Of a stretch of 38,066 bases of DNA, positions 24,008-31,887 are shown piece after piece (the first letter of the stretch is position 1; each line of letters starts with the position of its first letter). This DNA is from an uncultured Clostridia bacterium. Lineage in GTDB: Bacteria; Bacillota; Clostridia; TANB77; CAG-508. The stretch lies in assembly GCA_934133165.1 (NCBI GenBank), contig CAKPAW010000009.1, positions 1 through 38,066 of the forward strand, in the 5' to 3' direction. The notes beneath the pieces were generated by a model. That model was given only the letters and a program-made list of their open reading frames with translations, was not told the origin of the DNA and ran no database searches. A program made the position numbers and the translations under genes.

Positions 24008-24550
24008 ATGAAAGAAAGATTAGTTCTTGTACGAGGAAGAAATGTATCACTTGTAGCACAAGATAAGGACTTTGGCGATGCCGAAAATTTTGTTAAATCT
24101 CGGCCAAATAGTTCTAAACTCTTGGATATAATTGGTGCACATGGTAACAAGTATGATGTTGCTACTGTAGAAAAGTACATGCCTGAACCAAGTTTGGAAA
24201 TCGGCGACAAAAAAATCTTCACTATTATTCATAATGAAGATGGACGTTATTTAGGAGATATACGGTTTGTTAAAACAGACCTTGTTTATGAACTTGGTAT
24301 AGTCATAACAGAACCTCAAAAAGGATTTGGCACAGAAACTATAAAGTTGGCTTCTGAATATGCTTTTAATTCTTTATCTGCTAAAAGCATTTGTGTAAGA
24401 ATATACCAAAACAATCCTATATCTTTTAGATTTTTTACAAAGTTAGGATTTAGGTATACATCTACTACCAACGATGGTTATGCTGTTAATGGTGTTTCAT
24501 ATTTGGAGGATTGGTTATATCTTGATTCTCTCCAAAACTTTCCTAAATAA
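24008..24550 (+). CDS. GNAT-family N-acetyltransferase, RimJ/RimL-like
   Basis: The 180-residue protein has a GNAT fold of the RimJ/RimL type. The N-terminal beta strands carry VRGRNVSLVAQDKDFGDAEN and IFTIIHNEDGRYLGDIRFV. The acetyl-CoA-binding strand and loop is LGIVITEPQKGFGTETIKLA (Q/R-x-x-G-x-G/A). The C-terminal part has VRIYQNNPISFRFFTKLGFR. The substrate could be a protein N-terminus, an antibiotic or a small amine and cannot be told from sequence. AAGGAGG lies 7 nt before the ATG. The gene is monocistronic, with its own promoter and terminator. Confidence 0.88.
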   Translation: MKERLVLVRGRNVSLVAQDKDFGDAENFVKSRPNSSKLLDIIGAHGNKYDVATVEKYMPEPSLEIGDKKIFTIIHNEDGRYLGDIRFVKTDLVYELGIVITEPQKGFGTETIKLASEYAFNSLSAKSICVRIYQNNPISFRFFTKLGFRYTSTTNDGYAVNGVSYLEDWLYLDSLQNFPK

Positions 24551-24561
24551 TTAATCTTTTC

Positions 24562-24603
24562 AAAAATAGATCGTTCACTTTAATGTGAGCGATCTATTTT
24601 ATT
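24562..24603. terminator. Bidirectional terminator between GNAT and HD genes
   Basis: AAATAGATCGtTCAC pairs with GTGAgCGATCTATTT around a short loop, with A and T runs on both sides. The arm overlaps the end of the HD gene. Confidence 0.85.
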
Positions 24604-25371
24604 TAATTCTTTATCTATAAATTGATTTGCTATTTCAGTAACTTCTTGAACTCTTTTTATTGTATCTTTATCTTTGTAATCTATTCTACTCATTGATCTG
24701 TTTATATAATCCTTATCTTTTATATATTCTAAACTTTGTTCAAAATTGAAGTCATATAAGAAACCTAATAAAGATACCCATTTGTCAACATTAGTTTTTC
24801 TCTCTTTAAATATTACTACTTGTTTTTTCATTAAACTATCATAAGTTGGACTTGTTAACGCTTCGTGTTCTATTCTTTCCAAATCAGTGTTAAAAATTTT
24901 GTCTGGCTCTATTTCTGATTGAAGCCTAAAATTGTCTATTTTATCACTATCTCTAATTAATTTTGAATGAAATAATGTTAATTCGTCCATTCTATCTTTT
25001 TCAATTTCTAGTTTATTGTGATTTAAAATAGCCTCACGAATTATATCATCATAACTATCCTCTTCAACAAATTTTCTTATTAGTCCTTCTTCAAATAATA
25101 TTTTAGCACCAAATATTGCATGATCCATTGTTTTATAATCTTCAAAACTTCCAAAATCTTTTAATTGTTCAAATCTTCCTATATCATGTAGCAATGCTAT
25201 TATTTGTGCTAAATCTGATTGTTCTTTATCTAACCTTAGTTTCTCAGCTAAATATTTACTCGTTTTTACTACATTATATGTATGAACTATTTTCTCTCTT
25301 GTTCTAAAGTCATTGCAATTATATTGACTTAAATATTCTTCAAATGTTCTTTTAGCAAATTCTAAATCCAT
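24580..25371 (-). CDS. HD-domain phosphohydrolase
   Basis: The 263-residue protein carries an HD metal-phosphohydrolase site. The first histidine is in REKIVHTYNVVKTSKYLAEK, the HD pair in QIIALLHDIGRFEQLKDFGS, a later histidine in DYKTMDHAIFGAKILFEEG, and the last aspartate in KLIRDSDKIDNFRLQSE. An ILNHN block matches the usual fourth ligand region. Substrates of such stand-alone HD enzymes are typically nucleotides or signalling molecules and are not known here. AGGAG precedes the start at 25371. The gene stands alone between convergent GNAT and divergent GT2 genes. Confidence 0.85.
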   Translation of the reverse strand: MDLEFAKRTFEEYLSQYNCNDFRTREKIVHTYNVVKTSKYLAEKLRLDKEQSDLAQIIALLHDIGRFEQLKDFGSFEDYKTMDHAIFGAKILFEEGLIRKFVEEDSYDDIIREAILNHNKLEIEKDRMDELTLFHSKLIRDSDKIDNFRLQSEIEPDKIFNTDLERIEHEALTSPTYDSLMKKQVVIFKERKTNVDKWVSLLGFLYDFNFEQSLEYIKDKDYINRSMSRIDYKDKDTIKRVQEVTEIANQFIDKELNKIDRSH

Positions 25372-25547
25372 ATTTTCTCCTCTTCTACTATGTAAGCTTT
25401 TTTGTTATTATGTTACCACTATATTTTTTATATGTCAATCTATTTTAGTTCAAGATTTTTAACTTTTCTCTTCTTTTCAGTTTACTTTTTGTTTTTTTAT
25501 GATATAATAATAAACATAATATTATTTTGATAAAAGGGGATTTTAAA

Positions 25548-26498
25548 ATGAAAAAATTATCAATAATAGTACCAGTATACTATAACTCTGAAAGTTTACT
25601 TCCATTATACAATGATTTAAGAGAAAAAGTATTAAATAAACTTTCAATTGATTATGAATTAATTTTTGTAGATGATGGATCTAAAGATAATTCATATGAA
25701 GTAATGCAAGAAATTGCAAAATTAGACAATAAAATTGTTACAATGAGACTTTCTAGAAATTTTGGTGAACATGCTGCTATATTAGCAGGTCTTTCTAGAT
25801 GTACAGGAGACATGGCTGTTAGAAAAGCTGCAGATTTACAAGAACCTTCTGAACTTATAATAGATATGCTTACTAAATACTATGAAGGAAATGATGTTGT
25901 TATTGCAACAAGAACAGATAGAGAAGAATCTTTTATTCAAACTTTTTTAGCCAATACATATGCAAATATGATGAGAAAAATTGCTTTACCAAATTATCCA
26001 AAAGGTGGTTTTGATAGTTTCTTAATAGATAGAAAAGTTATTGACGTTTTAGTTAATATGGCTGAAAAAAACACATCTTTAATGAGTCAAATTTTATGGA
26101 GTGGCTTTAAAACAGCAAGTGTTCCATACACTAGATTAAAAAGAGAAGCGGGTAAATCTAGATGGACTTTCTCTAAAAAGGTAAAATTAGTAATAGATTC
26201 TGTTTTAAGTTTCTCTTACTTTCCTATTAGATTTATTTCTAGTCTAGGAGTCTTAACTTTTATTGCAGCATTTATTTTGCTTATAGTTACATTAGTTAGA
26301 AGAATTTCTGGTTCAATAGATGTAGAAGGTTATTCTTCATTACTTATTATAATGCTTATGGGATTTGGTATTATAATGCTTTCTATGGGTATTTTAGGCG
26401 AATATATGTGGAGAATGTTTGATGCAGCAAGAAATAGACCTCCTTTCATTATTGATGTGTATAATGGTAAAAATAAAGAAAATGAAGAAAATAAATAA
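25548..26498 (+). CDS. GT2 polyprenyl-phosphate glycosyltransferase (GtrB/DPM1-like)
   Basis: The 316-residue protein has a cytosolic GT-A domain and two C-terminal membrane helices (about 235-260 and 265-290). The domain carries LSIIVPVYYNSESLLPLY, FVDDGSKDNSYEVMQEIA and RLSRNFGEHAAILAGLSRCT, then AADLQEPSELIIDML. The family normally has DADLQDPPE as its DxD-type metal motif; here the first Asp is Ala. Family members move a sugar from a nucleotide donor to undecaprenyl or dolichyl phosphate. The product could feed the GT-C-like enzyme encoded at 22481-23824 (inference). The ATG at 25548 follows GGGG; the earlier TTG at 25527 is rejected. A TTTACT-16-TATAAT promoter is seen at 25481-25508. 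Confidence 0.88.
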   Translation: MKKLSIIVPVYYNSESLLPLYNDLREKVLNKLSIDYELIFVDDGSKDNSYEVMQEIAKLDNKIVTMRLSRNFGEHAAILAGLSRCTGDMAVRKAADLQEPSELIIDMLTKYYEGNDVVIATRTDREESFIQTFLANTYANMMRKIALPNYPKGGFDSFLIDRKVIDVLVNMAEKNTSLMSQILWSGFKTASVPYTRLKREAGKSRWTFSKKVKLVIDSVLSFSYFPIRFISSLGVLTFIAAFILLIVTLVRRISGSIDVEGYSSLLIIMLMGFGIIMLSMGILGEYMWRMFDAARNRPPFIIDVYNGKNKENEENK

Positions 26499-26594
26499 AA
26501 ATACTAGACTTTTTTAGTTTTTTTGTGTATTATAATATCATATTAATCAAAAGAAAAAGGATATTTATTTATCTTAATTAGGAGGTTTTTAATT

Positions 26595-26969
26595 ATGAAT
26601 AAAACAATAAGAGTTTTACTATTTATATTAATGTTTGTACTATTTGTTGTATCTTTTTCTTATGCAACAGATATTAATATGGATTTGCAACCAAATGTAG
26701 TTTCAGGAAATACAACTTCATCTGTTGCATCTACTGAAAATAATATAAATGCAAATGTTACAAATCAAGGTACTACAACTAATACTATTACATCTTCAAC
26801 ACCTCAAAATTCAGTTTTATCAGACACACAATCTACAACTGTTAAAACTGTTTCTTCTACTCAAAATGAGAGTTTAAGTTTAACAAGTATATTAAACATT
26901 TTATTAATTGTTGTTGGGGTTGTCTTAATTTTATTAGGTATTGCAATTTTAATTCGTATGCACTCATAA
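26595..26969 (+). CDS. Small exported Ser/Thr/Asn-rich protein with C-terminal anchor
   Basis: Residues 1-26 form a signal peptide (KTIRVLLFILMFVLFVVSFS then YAT). Residues about 27-95 are low-complexity Thr/Ser/Asn/Gln, likely a flexible or glycosylated stalk. Residues about 96-118 are a membrane helix (ILNILLIVVGVVLILLGIAI) ending in RMHS. The protein would be fixed in the membrane with its stalk outside. AGGAGG precedes the ATG and a hairpin terminator follows. The next gene has the same build though a different sequence. No family is recognised. Confidence 0.75.
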   Translation: MNKTIRVLLFILMFVLFVVSFSYATDINMDLQPNVVSGNTTSSVASTENNINANVTNQGTTTNTITSSTPQNSVLSDTQSTTVKTVSSTQNESLSLTSILNILLIVVGVVLILLGIAILIRMHS

Positions 26970-26988
26970 ATTTAAAAAATAAAATTTG

Positions 26989-27025
26989 TTATAAAGATAT
27001 GTGTTTTACATATCTTTATTTTTTG
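26989..27025 (+). terminator. Terminator after the Thr-rich protein gene
   Basis: ATAAAGATATGT pairs with ACATATCTTTAT around GTTTT, followed by TTTTTGTT. Confidence 0.85.
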
Positions 27026-27180
27026 TTATTTTTTTCTCTTTATGTATGGAAATTTTTGAACTTCATTTTTATTTGTATATTTTATTTTTTAAAACAAATA
27101 CTAATATTGATTTTAAATTAAAAATATGGCTTAATCATGTTTTTTAATTTTTGTTTTTAATTTATATAAGGAGGTTTATT

Positions 27181-27630
27181 ATGAATAAGAAATCTTTTAT
27201 TACTTTGGCTACTATTTTTTCCATAATTTTATTTGGTATTACCTATTCTTTCGCAGGTAACAATATTGGTGAAGATGCAGTAGAAGGTGTTAGAAATTTT
27301 GTTAATGGAGCTGAAAATGTTGTTGAAGATACTGCAAAAGACGTTGGAGAAGGAATTCGTTCAGGTGTTACAGATGTAAAAGATACAGTACAAGACACTA
27401 CTCATGATATGACTAGAGACAACAGAAATAATAATAGCAACTATAGTGCTACTAGAACTTCTGCTAGAACTACTAATACTGGAAATTCATTTTTAAGTAT
27501 GGGTACAACAGCATGGAGTTTATTTATTATAGCTACTTTAGGTATCATTACAGTTGCTCTTGTATGGTATTACGGAAAACAAAATGAAATTAATGTTCAT
27601 CATAATCATAATAATGATGATAACTATTAG
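27181..27630 (+). CDS. Exported amphipathic-repeat protein with C-terminal anchor
   Basis: The start at 27181 has AAGGAGG upstream; the longer frame from 27151 is rejected. Residues 1-25 are a signal peptide (KSFITLATIFSIILFGITYS then FAG). Residues 30-80 form an amphipathic helical stretch with 11-residue-like periodicity (VEGVRNFVNGAENVVEDTAK, DVGEGIRSGVTDVKDTVQD), similar in style to LEA/YtxH-like proteins. An Asn/Ser/Thr/Arg linker follows, then a membrane helix (AWSLFIIATLGIITVALVWY) and a His/Asn/Asp-rich tail (HHNHNNDDNY) that may bind metal. Function unknown. Confidence 0.75.
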   Translation: MNKKSFITLATIFSIILFGITYSFAGNNIGEDAVEGVRNFVNGAENVVEDTAKDVGEGIRSGVTDVKDTVQDTTHDMTRDNRNNNSNYSATRTSARTTNTGNSFLSMGTTAWSLFIIATLGIITVALVWYYGKQNEINVHHNHNNDDNY

Positions 27631-27633
27631 AAC

Positions 27634-27675
27634 AAAAGATGAAATAACAAAGTTTGTTATTTCATCTTTTATCTT
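27634..27675 (+). terminator. Terminator after the amphipathic-repeat gene
   Basis: AAAAGATGAAATAAC pairs perfectly with GTTATTTCATCTTTT around AAAGTTT. Confidence 0.9.
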
Positions 27676-27738
27676 TTTTCATAATATAACATATTATTTT
27701 ATAACATCAATTTTTGCATATATGGCTATCAAAAAGTC

Positions 27739-27767
27739 TTGATAAGAGCCTTTTATTTTGTTATAAT
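27739..27767 (+). promoter_or_regulatory. smpB promoter
   Basis: TTGATA (27739-27744), a 17-base spacer and TATAAT (27762-27767), with TGT before the -10. The ATG is 35 bases downstream. Confidence 0.8.
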
Positions 27768-27801
27768 ATTAAACAGATTGAAATATGAGAGGTTAATTAT
27801 T

Positions 27802-28257
27802 ATGACAAAATTAATTGCAAAAAATCCTGTTGCTAGACATGATTATACTATTGTAGATACTATAGAAACTGGTATTGTTTTAACAGGTACAGAAATAAAG
27901 TCAATTAGAAGCGGTAGAATAAACTTAAAAGATAGTTATGCTTCAATAGATAACGGCGAAGTTTTTATTCATTCTATGCATATAAGTGCTTATGAGCATG
28001 GAAATATTTTTAATAAAGATCCTATGCGTGATAGAAAATTGCTATTAAATAAACAAGAAATAAGAAAATTAGTAGGTCTAATAAAACAGAAAGGTTATAC
28101 TTTAGTACCAATAAGTCTATATTTTAAAGGTTCTTTCGTTAAGCTTGAACTTGGTATTAGCAAAGGTAAAAAGTTATATGATAAACGTGAAGATATTGCT
28201 AAAAAAGATGCCGAAAGAAGAATTAAACAACATTTATCTGAAAAATATCAATCATAA
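27802..28257 (+). CDS. smpB: SsrA-binding protein SmpB
   Basis: SmpB binds tmRNA and delivers it to stalled ribosomes for trans-translation. The 151-residue protein has the full OB-fold core: IAKNPVARHDYTIVDTIETG, IVLTGTEIKSIRSGRINLKD, HISAYEHGNIFNKDPMRDRK and KGYTLVPISLYFKGSFVKLE. The basic C-terminal tail is GKKLYDKREDIAKKDAERRI. The start at 27802 has GAGAGGTT upstream; the frame from 27739 overlaps the promoter and is rejected. The ssrA gene is often nearby but is not seen here; rnr is also absent. Confidence 0.97.
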   Translation: MTKLIAKNPVARHDYTIVDTIETGIVLTGTEIKSIRSGRINLKDSYASIDNGEVFIHSMHISAYEHGNIFNKDPMRDRKLLLNKQEIRKLVGLIKQKGYTLVPISLYFKGSFVKLELGISKGKKLYDKREDIAKKDAERRIKQHLSEKYQS

Positions 28258-28261
28258 AAAA

Positions 28262-28314
28262 GCGAGCCTAAGATTTTCTTAAAATTTATATTTGTTAGAA
28301 AATCTTAGGCTCGC
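28262..28314. terminator. Bidirectional terminator between smpB and fba
   Basis: A perfect 17-bp stem (GCGAGCCTAAGATTTTC with its complement) has a loop of about 19 bases, with TTTTTT on the minus strand. Confidence 0.9.
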
Positions 28315-28346
28315 CATATTTTATAATTTGTTCTATATTTTAAAAT

Positions 28347-29276
28347 TTAAATTCTGTTAGCTGAACCAAATACGTCTTTCATTTTATGAGAAACAGTGGC
28401 TTTTACTTCTTCTCTTGCAGGTGTTAAATATTTTCTTGGATCAAATGCAGATGGTTCTTCTACAAGTACTTTTCTTATTTGTGCTGTCATAGCTAGTCTT
28501 AAGTCTGTATCTACGTTTATTTTAGACACTCCTTTTAAACTTGCTTCGTGTAATATCTCATCTGGTACACCTTTTGCTCCTGGTATATCTCCCCCATATT
28601 TATTGCACATTTCTACAAGCTCTGGTATAACTGTTGATGCTCCATGTAATACTATTGGAGTATTTGGTATTAATTCTTTTACTTTTGCTAGTATGTCAAA
28701 TCTTAATCTTGCTTCTCCTTTGAATTTGTATGCACCATGACTTGTTCCTATAGCTATAGCTAAAGAATCACATCCTGTTCTTTCTACAAATTCTCTTGCT
28801 TGTTCTGGATCTGTATACATAGCATCATCTGCTGCTACATTTACATCATCTTCTATTCCTGCAAGCTTTCCAAGTTCAGCTTCTACTACTACTCCATGAG
28901 CGTGTGCGTAATCTACAACTTCTTTTGTAAGTCTTACGTTTTCTTCAAAATCATATTTTGACCCATCAAACATTACAGATGTAAATCCTGCATCTACACA
29001 CATTTTACAAGTTTCGAAATCTGGTCCATGGTCTAAATGAAGTGCTACTGGAACTTCTGGATGTTCTTCTACAGCTGCTTCTACCATTTTCTTTAAATAT
29101 CCTATTCTTGCATATTTTATTGCACTAGATGATGCTTGTAAAACAACTGGTGATTTGTTTTCTGCTGCTGCATCCATTATTCCTTGTATTATTTCCATGT
29201 TGTTTACATTAAACGCACCAATTGCAAAGTGCTCTTCCATTGATTTTTTAAACATTTCCTTTGTTGTAACTAACAT
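28347..29276 (-). CDS. fba: Class II fructose-bisphosphate aldolase
   Basis: This zinc aldolase cleaves fructose-1,6-bisphosphate into DHAP and glyceraldehyde-3-phosphate in glycolysis. The 309-residue protein has FAIGAFNVNNMEIIQGIMDA and the HLDHG motif (zinc and catalytic Asp). VVVEAELGKLAG, GTSHGAYKFKGE (zinc His), LHGASTVI and KINVDTDLR follow. Its codons are notably richer in G and C than most neighbours, as expected for a highly expressed gene. AAGGAGG lies close upstream of the ATG. Confidence 0.97.
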   Translation of the reverse strand: MLVTTKEMFKKSMEEHFAIGAFNVNNMEIIQGIMDAAAENKSPVVLQASSSAIKYARIGYLKKMVEAAVEEHPEVPVALHLDHGPDFETCKMCVDAGFTSVMFDGSKYDFEENVRLTKEVVDYAHAHGVVVEAELGKLAGIEDDVNVAADDAMYTDPEQAREFVERTGCDSLAIAIGTSHGAYKFKGEARLRFDILAKVKELIPNTPIVLHGASTVIPELVEMCNKYGGDIPGAKGVPDEILHEASLKGVSKINVDTDLRLAMTAQIRKVLVEEPSAFDPRKYLTPAREEVKATVSHKMKDVFGSANRI

Positions 29277-29411
29277 ATATATATTTCCTCCTTGTTACTT
29301 TATTATTTCTTCTTTTGGTATTATATATTTATAATTTTTATAAGTCAACAAAAAAGAAAAAATAATAGTTATTATTCAAATCATATGTAATAATATATAA
29401 TAAAAACATAT

Positions 29412-29455
29412 ATAAAAAGGATTTCTGAACAATTTTTAATTCAGAAATCCTTAAT
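29412..29455 (-). terminator. Terminator after the 117-aa gene
   Basis: AAGGATTTCTGAA pairs with TTCAGAAATCCTT. On the minus strand it is followed by TTTTATA. Confidence 0.85.
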
Positions 29456-29456
29456 T

Positions 29457-29810
29457 TTATTTTTTCTTTTGTTGTAGATTTAATATTATCTTATATTTGA
29501 CTGGTCTGTACTTAATTGAATACTTATCAAATATCTTCCGTGTTTCTTTGCTAATCTTTAAGGAAATTATTTTAATTCCTTTTTCATAGGCTTCATTTAC
29601 TTTTCTAACTTTTTCATTTTCTAAAGCCATTTGACTTCTGATTCTTTTAGTACGTACTTCATATATGTGAGGAAGTACTTTGTAGCCTAAACTTTCAACA
29701 TAAGCCCGCTCTTCTTCAGTAAGCTTTCTAATTGTAAATTTTGAGTTTTTTTCTTTTAATCTTTTTAACTCATATTTTAACTTGCATAACCGATATTCAT
29801 CGTTTTTCAT
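29457..29810 (-). CDS. Unknown 117-aa basic protein
   Basis: This is a charged helical protein: YRLCKLKYELKRLKEKNSKF suggests a coiled coil, followed by IRKLTEEERAYVESLGYKV. YEVRTKRIRSQMALENEKVR and a C-terminal SIKYRPVKYKIILNLQQKKK come next. The high Lys/Arg content may suit nucleic-acid binding (inference). GGAGGG precedes the ATG, and a terminator closes the unit. It lies just downstream of the chimeric AAA-peptidase gene on the same strand, separated by that gene's terminator, so it is probably transcribed separately. No family is recognised. Confidence 0.72.
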   Translation of the reverse strand: MKNDEYRLCKLKYELKRLKEKNSKFTIRKLTEEERAYVESLGYKVLPHIYEVRTKRIRSQMALENEKVRKVNEAYEKGIKIISLKISKETRKIFDKYSIKYRPVKYKIILNLQQKKK

Positions 29811-29937
29811 GCTTTTTCCCTCCTATACAAATTTTATGTAACTATTATAACTTATTTATATCAATTTGTCTATATTTTTGCATATTTTTGTAATTTATAC
29901 ACATCTTTTTACTATTTCTTTAAAAAATATAACTAAT

Positions 29938-29973
29938 GAAAATGAGCACAGTATTAACTGCACTCATTTTTAA
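29938..29973 (-). terminator. Terminator of the AAA-peptidase gene
   Basis: AAAATGAGtgCAGT pairs with ACTGtgCTCATTTT around TAAT; two inner pairs are G-T. It starts 8 bases past the stop on the minus strand. Confidence 0.75.
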
Positions 29974-29980
29974 GGAAAAA

Positions 29981-31594
29981 TTATTTTTTTGATTTTTCGT
30001 AATCTTTGCAAATTTCTTCAAGTTGTTCGCCTGTAAGAATTTCTTCTTTTAGAAGTCTCTCTGCAATAATTTCGAGTAGTTCTTTGTTTTCTCTCAAGAT
30101 TGTTTCTGCACGTTCTGATCCTTCATTAATTATGTCCTGAATCTCCTTGTCAAACAAATCCTTTTTCTCACTTGAAATAAGGTATTCTTTCACACCATAT
30201 TCATTTATATATGATCTGTTTTTGTTAGTTTTATCTTTTGAAAGTCCATAATACATAATCATATTTTGAGCTATCGTATTAGCTGCATCCAAATCTGAAC
30301 ATGCACCTGTAGTATCTTTGTGTGTAAGAAGCCTTTCCCCTACTCTTCCGCCTAAATATATTGCTATTTGGTCAATGTAATACTCTCTGGAATAATTCAG
30401 TGTCTTCCCTGTAATTTTATATGGCCAGTTTACTCCAAGAAAGTTCATCATTGGAAGAATAGAAACAAAAGCTATTTTTTCATCTTTTACATTTTGGCAT
30501 TTCTGTGAAACAATATAATGTCCAGTCTCGTGATAAGCAATCATTTTTTTCTCATCTTCACTTGTATTGTTATACAATTTAAGATATGTGTTGTAACAAC
30601 TTAATATAGATTGCTTATCTACATTTTTCTTGCCCTTTCTTCTAGTTTCTAAAAATGCTTTTTCAAAGATACTAATTACATTTCCTGGATTGCAAGAAAT
30701 AGATTCAGAAAGACATGAAGTATATATTCCAAATTTAATCATATTGTCATCTATTTTAACTCTATATCTTTTTTCAAATAATGCAATATGATTTTTTATC
30801 ATTGTCTGCAATTCTTCAAGTTCAGGCTCTTCAACATATACCTCATTTAAATATTTTGCTATCATGTTATCCGGTAAGAAGTAAGTATCAAATTCTTTTG
30901 TACTACATGTTGTAATAAAAGGAATTTTGTATTGAATAATTAGAGCATATATCATTTTGACAAGCCAATAATCTGTCTTCATAAATAATGCTTTATCCAC
31001 ATACAAAACTATTTCTTTCCGGTTTATAACTAAGAAATTAAAGATCTTTTTGACCATTTTTTCTATCCAAAAATCTTTTTCAATTCTTAATATTTTTTCC
31101 GGATTAAACATTAACACCCTTTTATTAAAGAACTCCTTTGGGCATTGATTTGTTGCAATTTGCCTTGCAATTTCTGTTGCAATTGCTGTCTTTCCTACGT
31201 CTGTTTTACCAACCAAAAATACATTGTTTCTTGTTTTCTGAGATAAGTAAAACCATGTTTTTTCTATTTCATTATCTCTTCCAACTAATGGCATTGCCTG
31301 CTGTTTGGCAAACTTCTGACTTACATCTACTAAATATTCTCTCAAATCTATAGGTACTAAGTTTACCATAAGTTCTGCAGTTTTTATTAAAGTTTGTATT
31401 AAGCTCATTTGCATAGGAACAGTTAGAATTTCATCGTTTTCAGTAGCAAACTGAAGCTTTATATTTTTTTCCATATTATTCCCTATCTTTGCTTTTTTTA
31501 TAGCTTGCTTTAATTCATCTGCAGACACTTCTATTCTTTCTTCTTTACCATCAACTTTTGCTATAAGTGCAATATACCCCTTCTTTTTTTTCAT
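29981..31594 (-). CDS. Chimeric protein: ClpA/B-type AAA+ domain fused to FtsH-type M41 metallopeptidase
   Basis: Residues 1-95 are a novel N-terminal region (RIEVSADELKQAIKKAKIG; IQTLIKTAELMVNLVPID). Residues about 100-320 align to the first ATPase module of ClpA/B/C, not to the FtsH ATPase: MPLVGRDNEIEKTWFYLSQK, then TRNNVFLVGK-TDVGKTA (Walker A, 129-136). Walker B is VLYVD-K (196-201), where ClpB has FIDE, so the catalytic Glu is Lys. Sensor-1-like ITTCSTKEFD is kept, but the ERRF arginine-finger site reads IAKYLN. Residues about 350-535 are an M41 peptidase with HETGH (355-359), GGRVGERL and the third zinc ligand D434 in ACSDLDAANTIAQNMI. There is no membrane segment. A soluble zinc protease with an ATP-binding but probably hydrolysis-poor ring module is inferred. 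AAAGGAGG precedes the ATG. It is divergent from the beta-CASP gene. Confidence 0.85.
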   Translation of the reverse strand: MKKKKGYIALIAKVDGKEERIEVSADELKQAIKKAKIGNNMEKNIKLQFATENDEILTVPMQMSLIQTLIKTAELMVNLVPIDLREYLVDVSQKFAKQQAMPLVGRDNEIEKTWFYLSQKTRNNVFLVGKTDVGKTAIATEIARQIATNQCPKEFFNKRVLMFNPEKILRIEKDFWIEKMVKKIFNFLVINRKEIVLYVDKALFMKTDYWLVKMIYALIIQYKIPFITTCSTKEFDTYFLPDNMIAKYLNEVYVEEPELEELQTMIKNHIALFEKRYRVKIDDNMIKFGIYTSCLSESISCNPGNVISIFEKAFLETRRKGKKNVDKQSILSCYNTYLKLYNNTSEDEKKMIAYHETGHYIVSQKCQNVKDEKIAFVSILPMMNFLGVNWPYKITGKTLNYSREYYIDQIAIYLGGRVGERLLTHKDTTGACSDLDAANTIAQNMIMYYGLSKDKTNKNRSYINEYGVKEYLISSEKKDLFDKEIQDIINEGSERAETILRENKELLEIIAERLLKEEILTGEQLEEICKDYEKSKK

Positions 31595-31681
31595 AATTCC
31601 TACCTCCTTTATAGTTGTTTGTGGTTCATTAGGTTTTTGTAGTACTTATAAGTTCTAATTTTTTTCTCCTTTCCAATTAGT

Positions 31682-31709
31682 AATAGTATTTAAAATCGTA
31701 AATACTATT
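31682..31709. promoter_or_regulatory. 28-bp dyad in the divergent intergenic region (candidate operator)
   Basis: AATAGTATTTA and TAAATACTATT are perfect 11-bp inverted arms separated by AAATCG. It lies 88 bases upstream of the AAA-peptidase start and 178 bases upstream of the beta-CASP start. No T-run follows directly, so an operator is more likely than a terminator. The rest of 31595-31887 is AT-rich with no gene. Confidence 0.5.
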
Positions 31710-31796
31710 TAGTTGCTTTTTTATGTAAATATATTATCATATTCATTCATACTTTTCAACATTTTTCGATATTTTTCATCTATTTTTAACTTTTTA

Positions 31797-31825
31797 TTGA
31801 TTTTATGTAATTAAAATGTTAGAAT
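31797..31825 (+). promoter_or_regulatory. Extended -10 promoter of the beta-CASP gene
   Basis: TTGATT (31797-31802), a 17-base spacer and TAGAAT (31820-31825), with TGT before the -10. The ATG is 62 bases downstream. Confidence 0.7.
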
Positions 31826-31887
31826 ATTTATAAATTATGTAACTATTAATCATATTTTTTATTTAAATTATGAGAAAGGATGATTGA

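Noticed and set aside
29981..31594. Plain FtsH
   Set aside because: No N-terminal membrane helices, and the ATPase part aligns with Clp D1 motifs, not with FtsH's.
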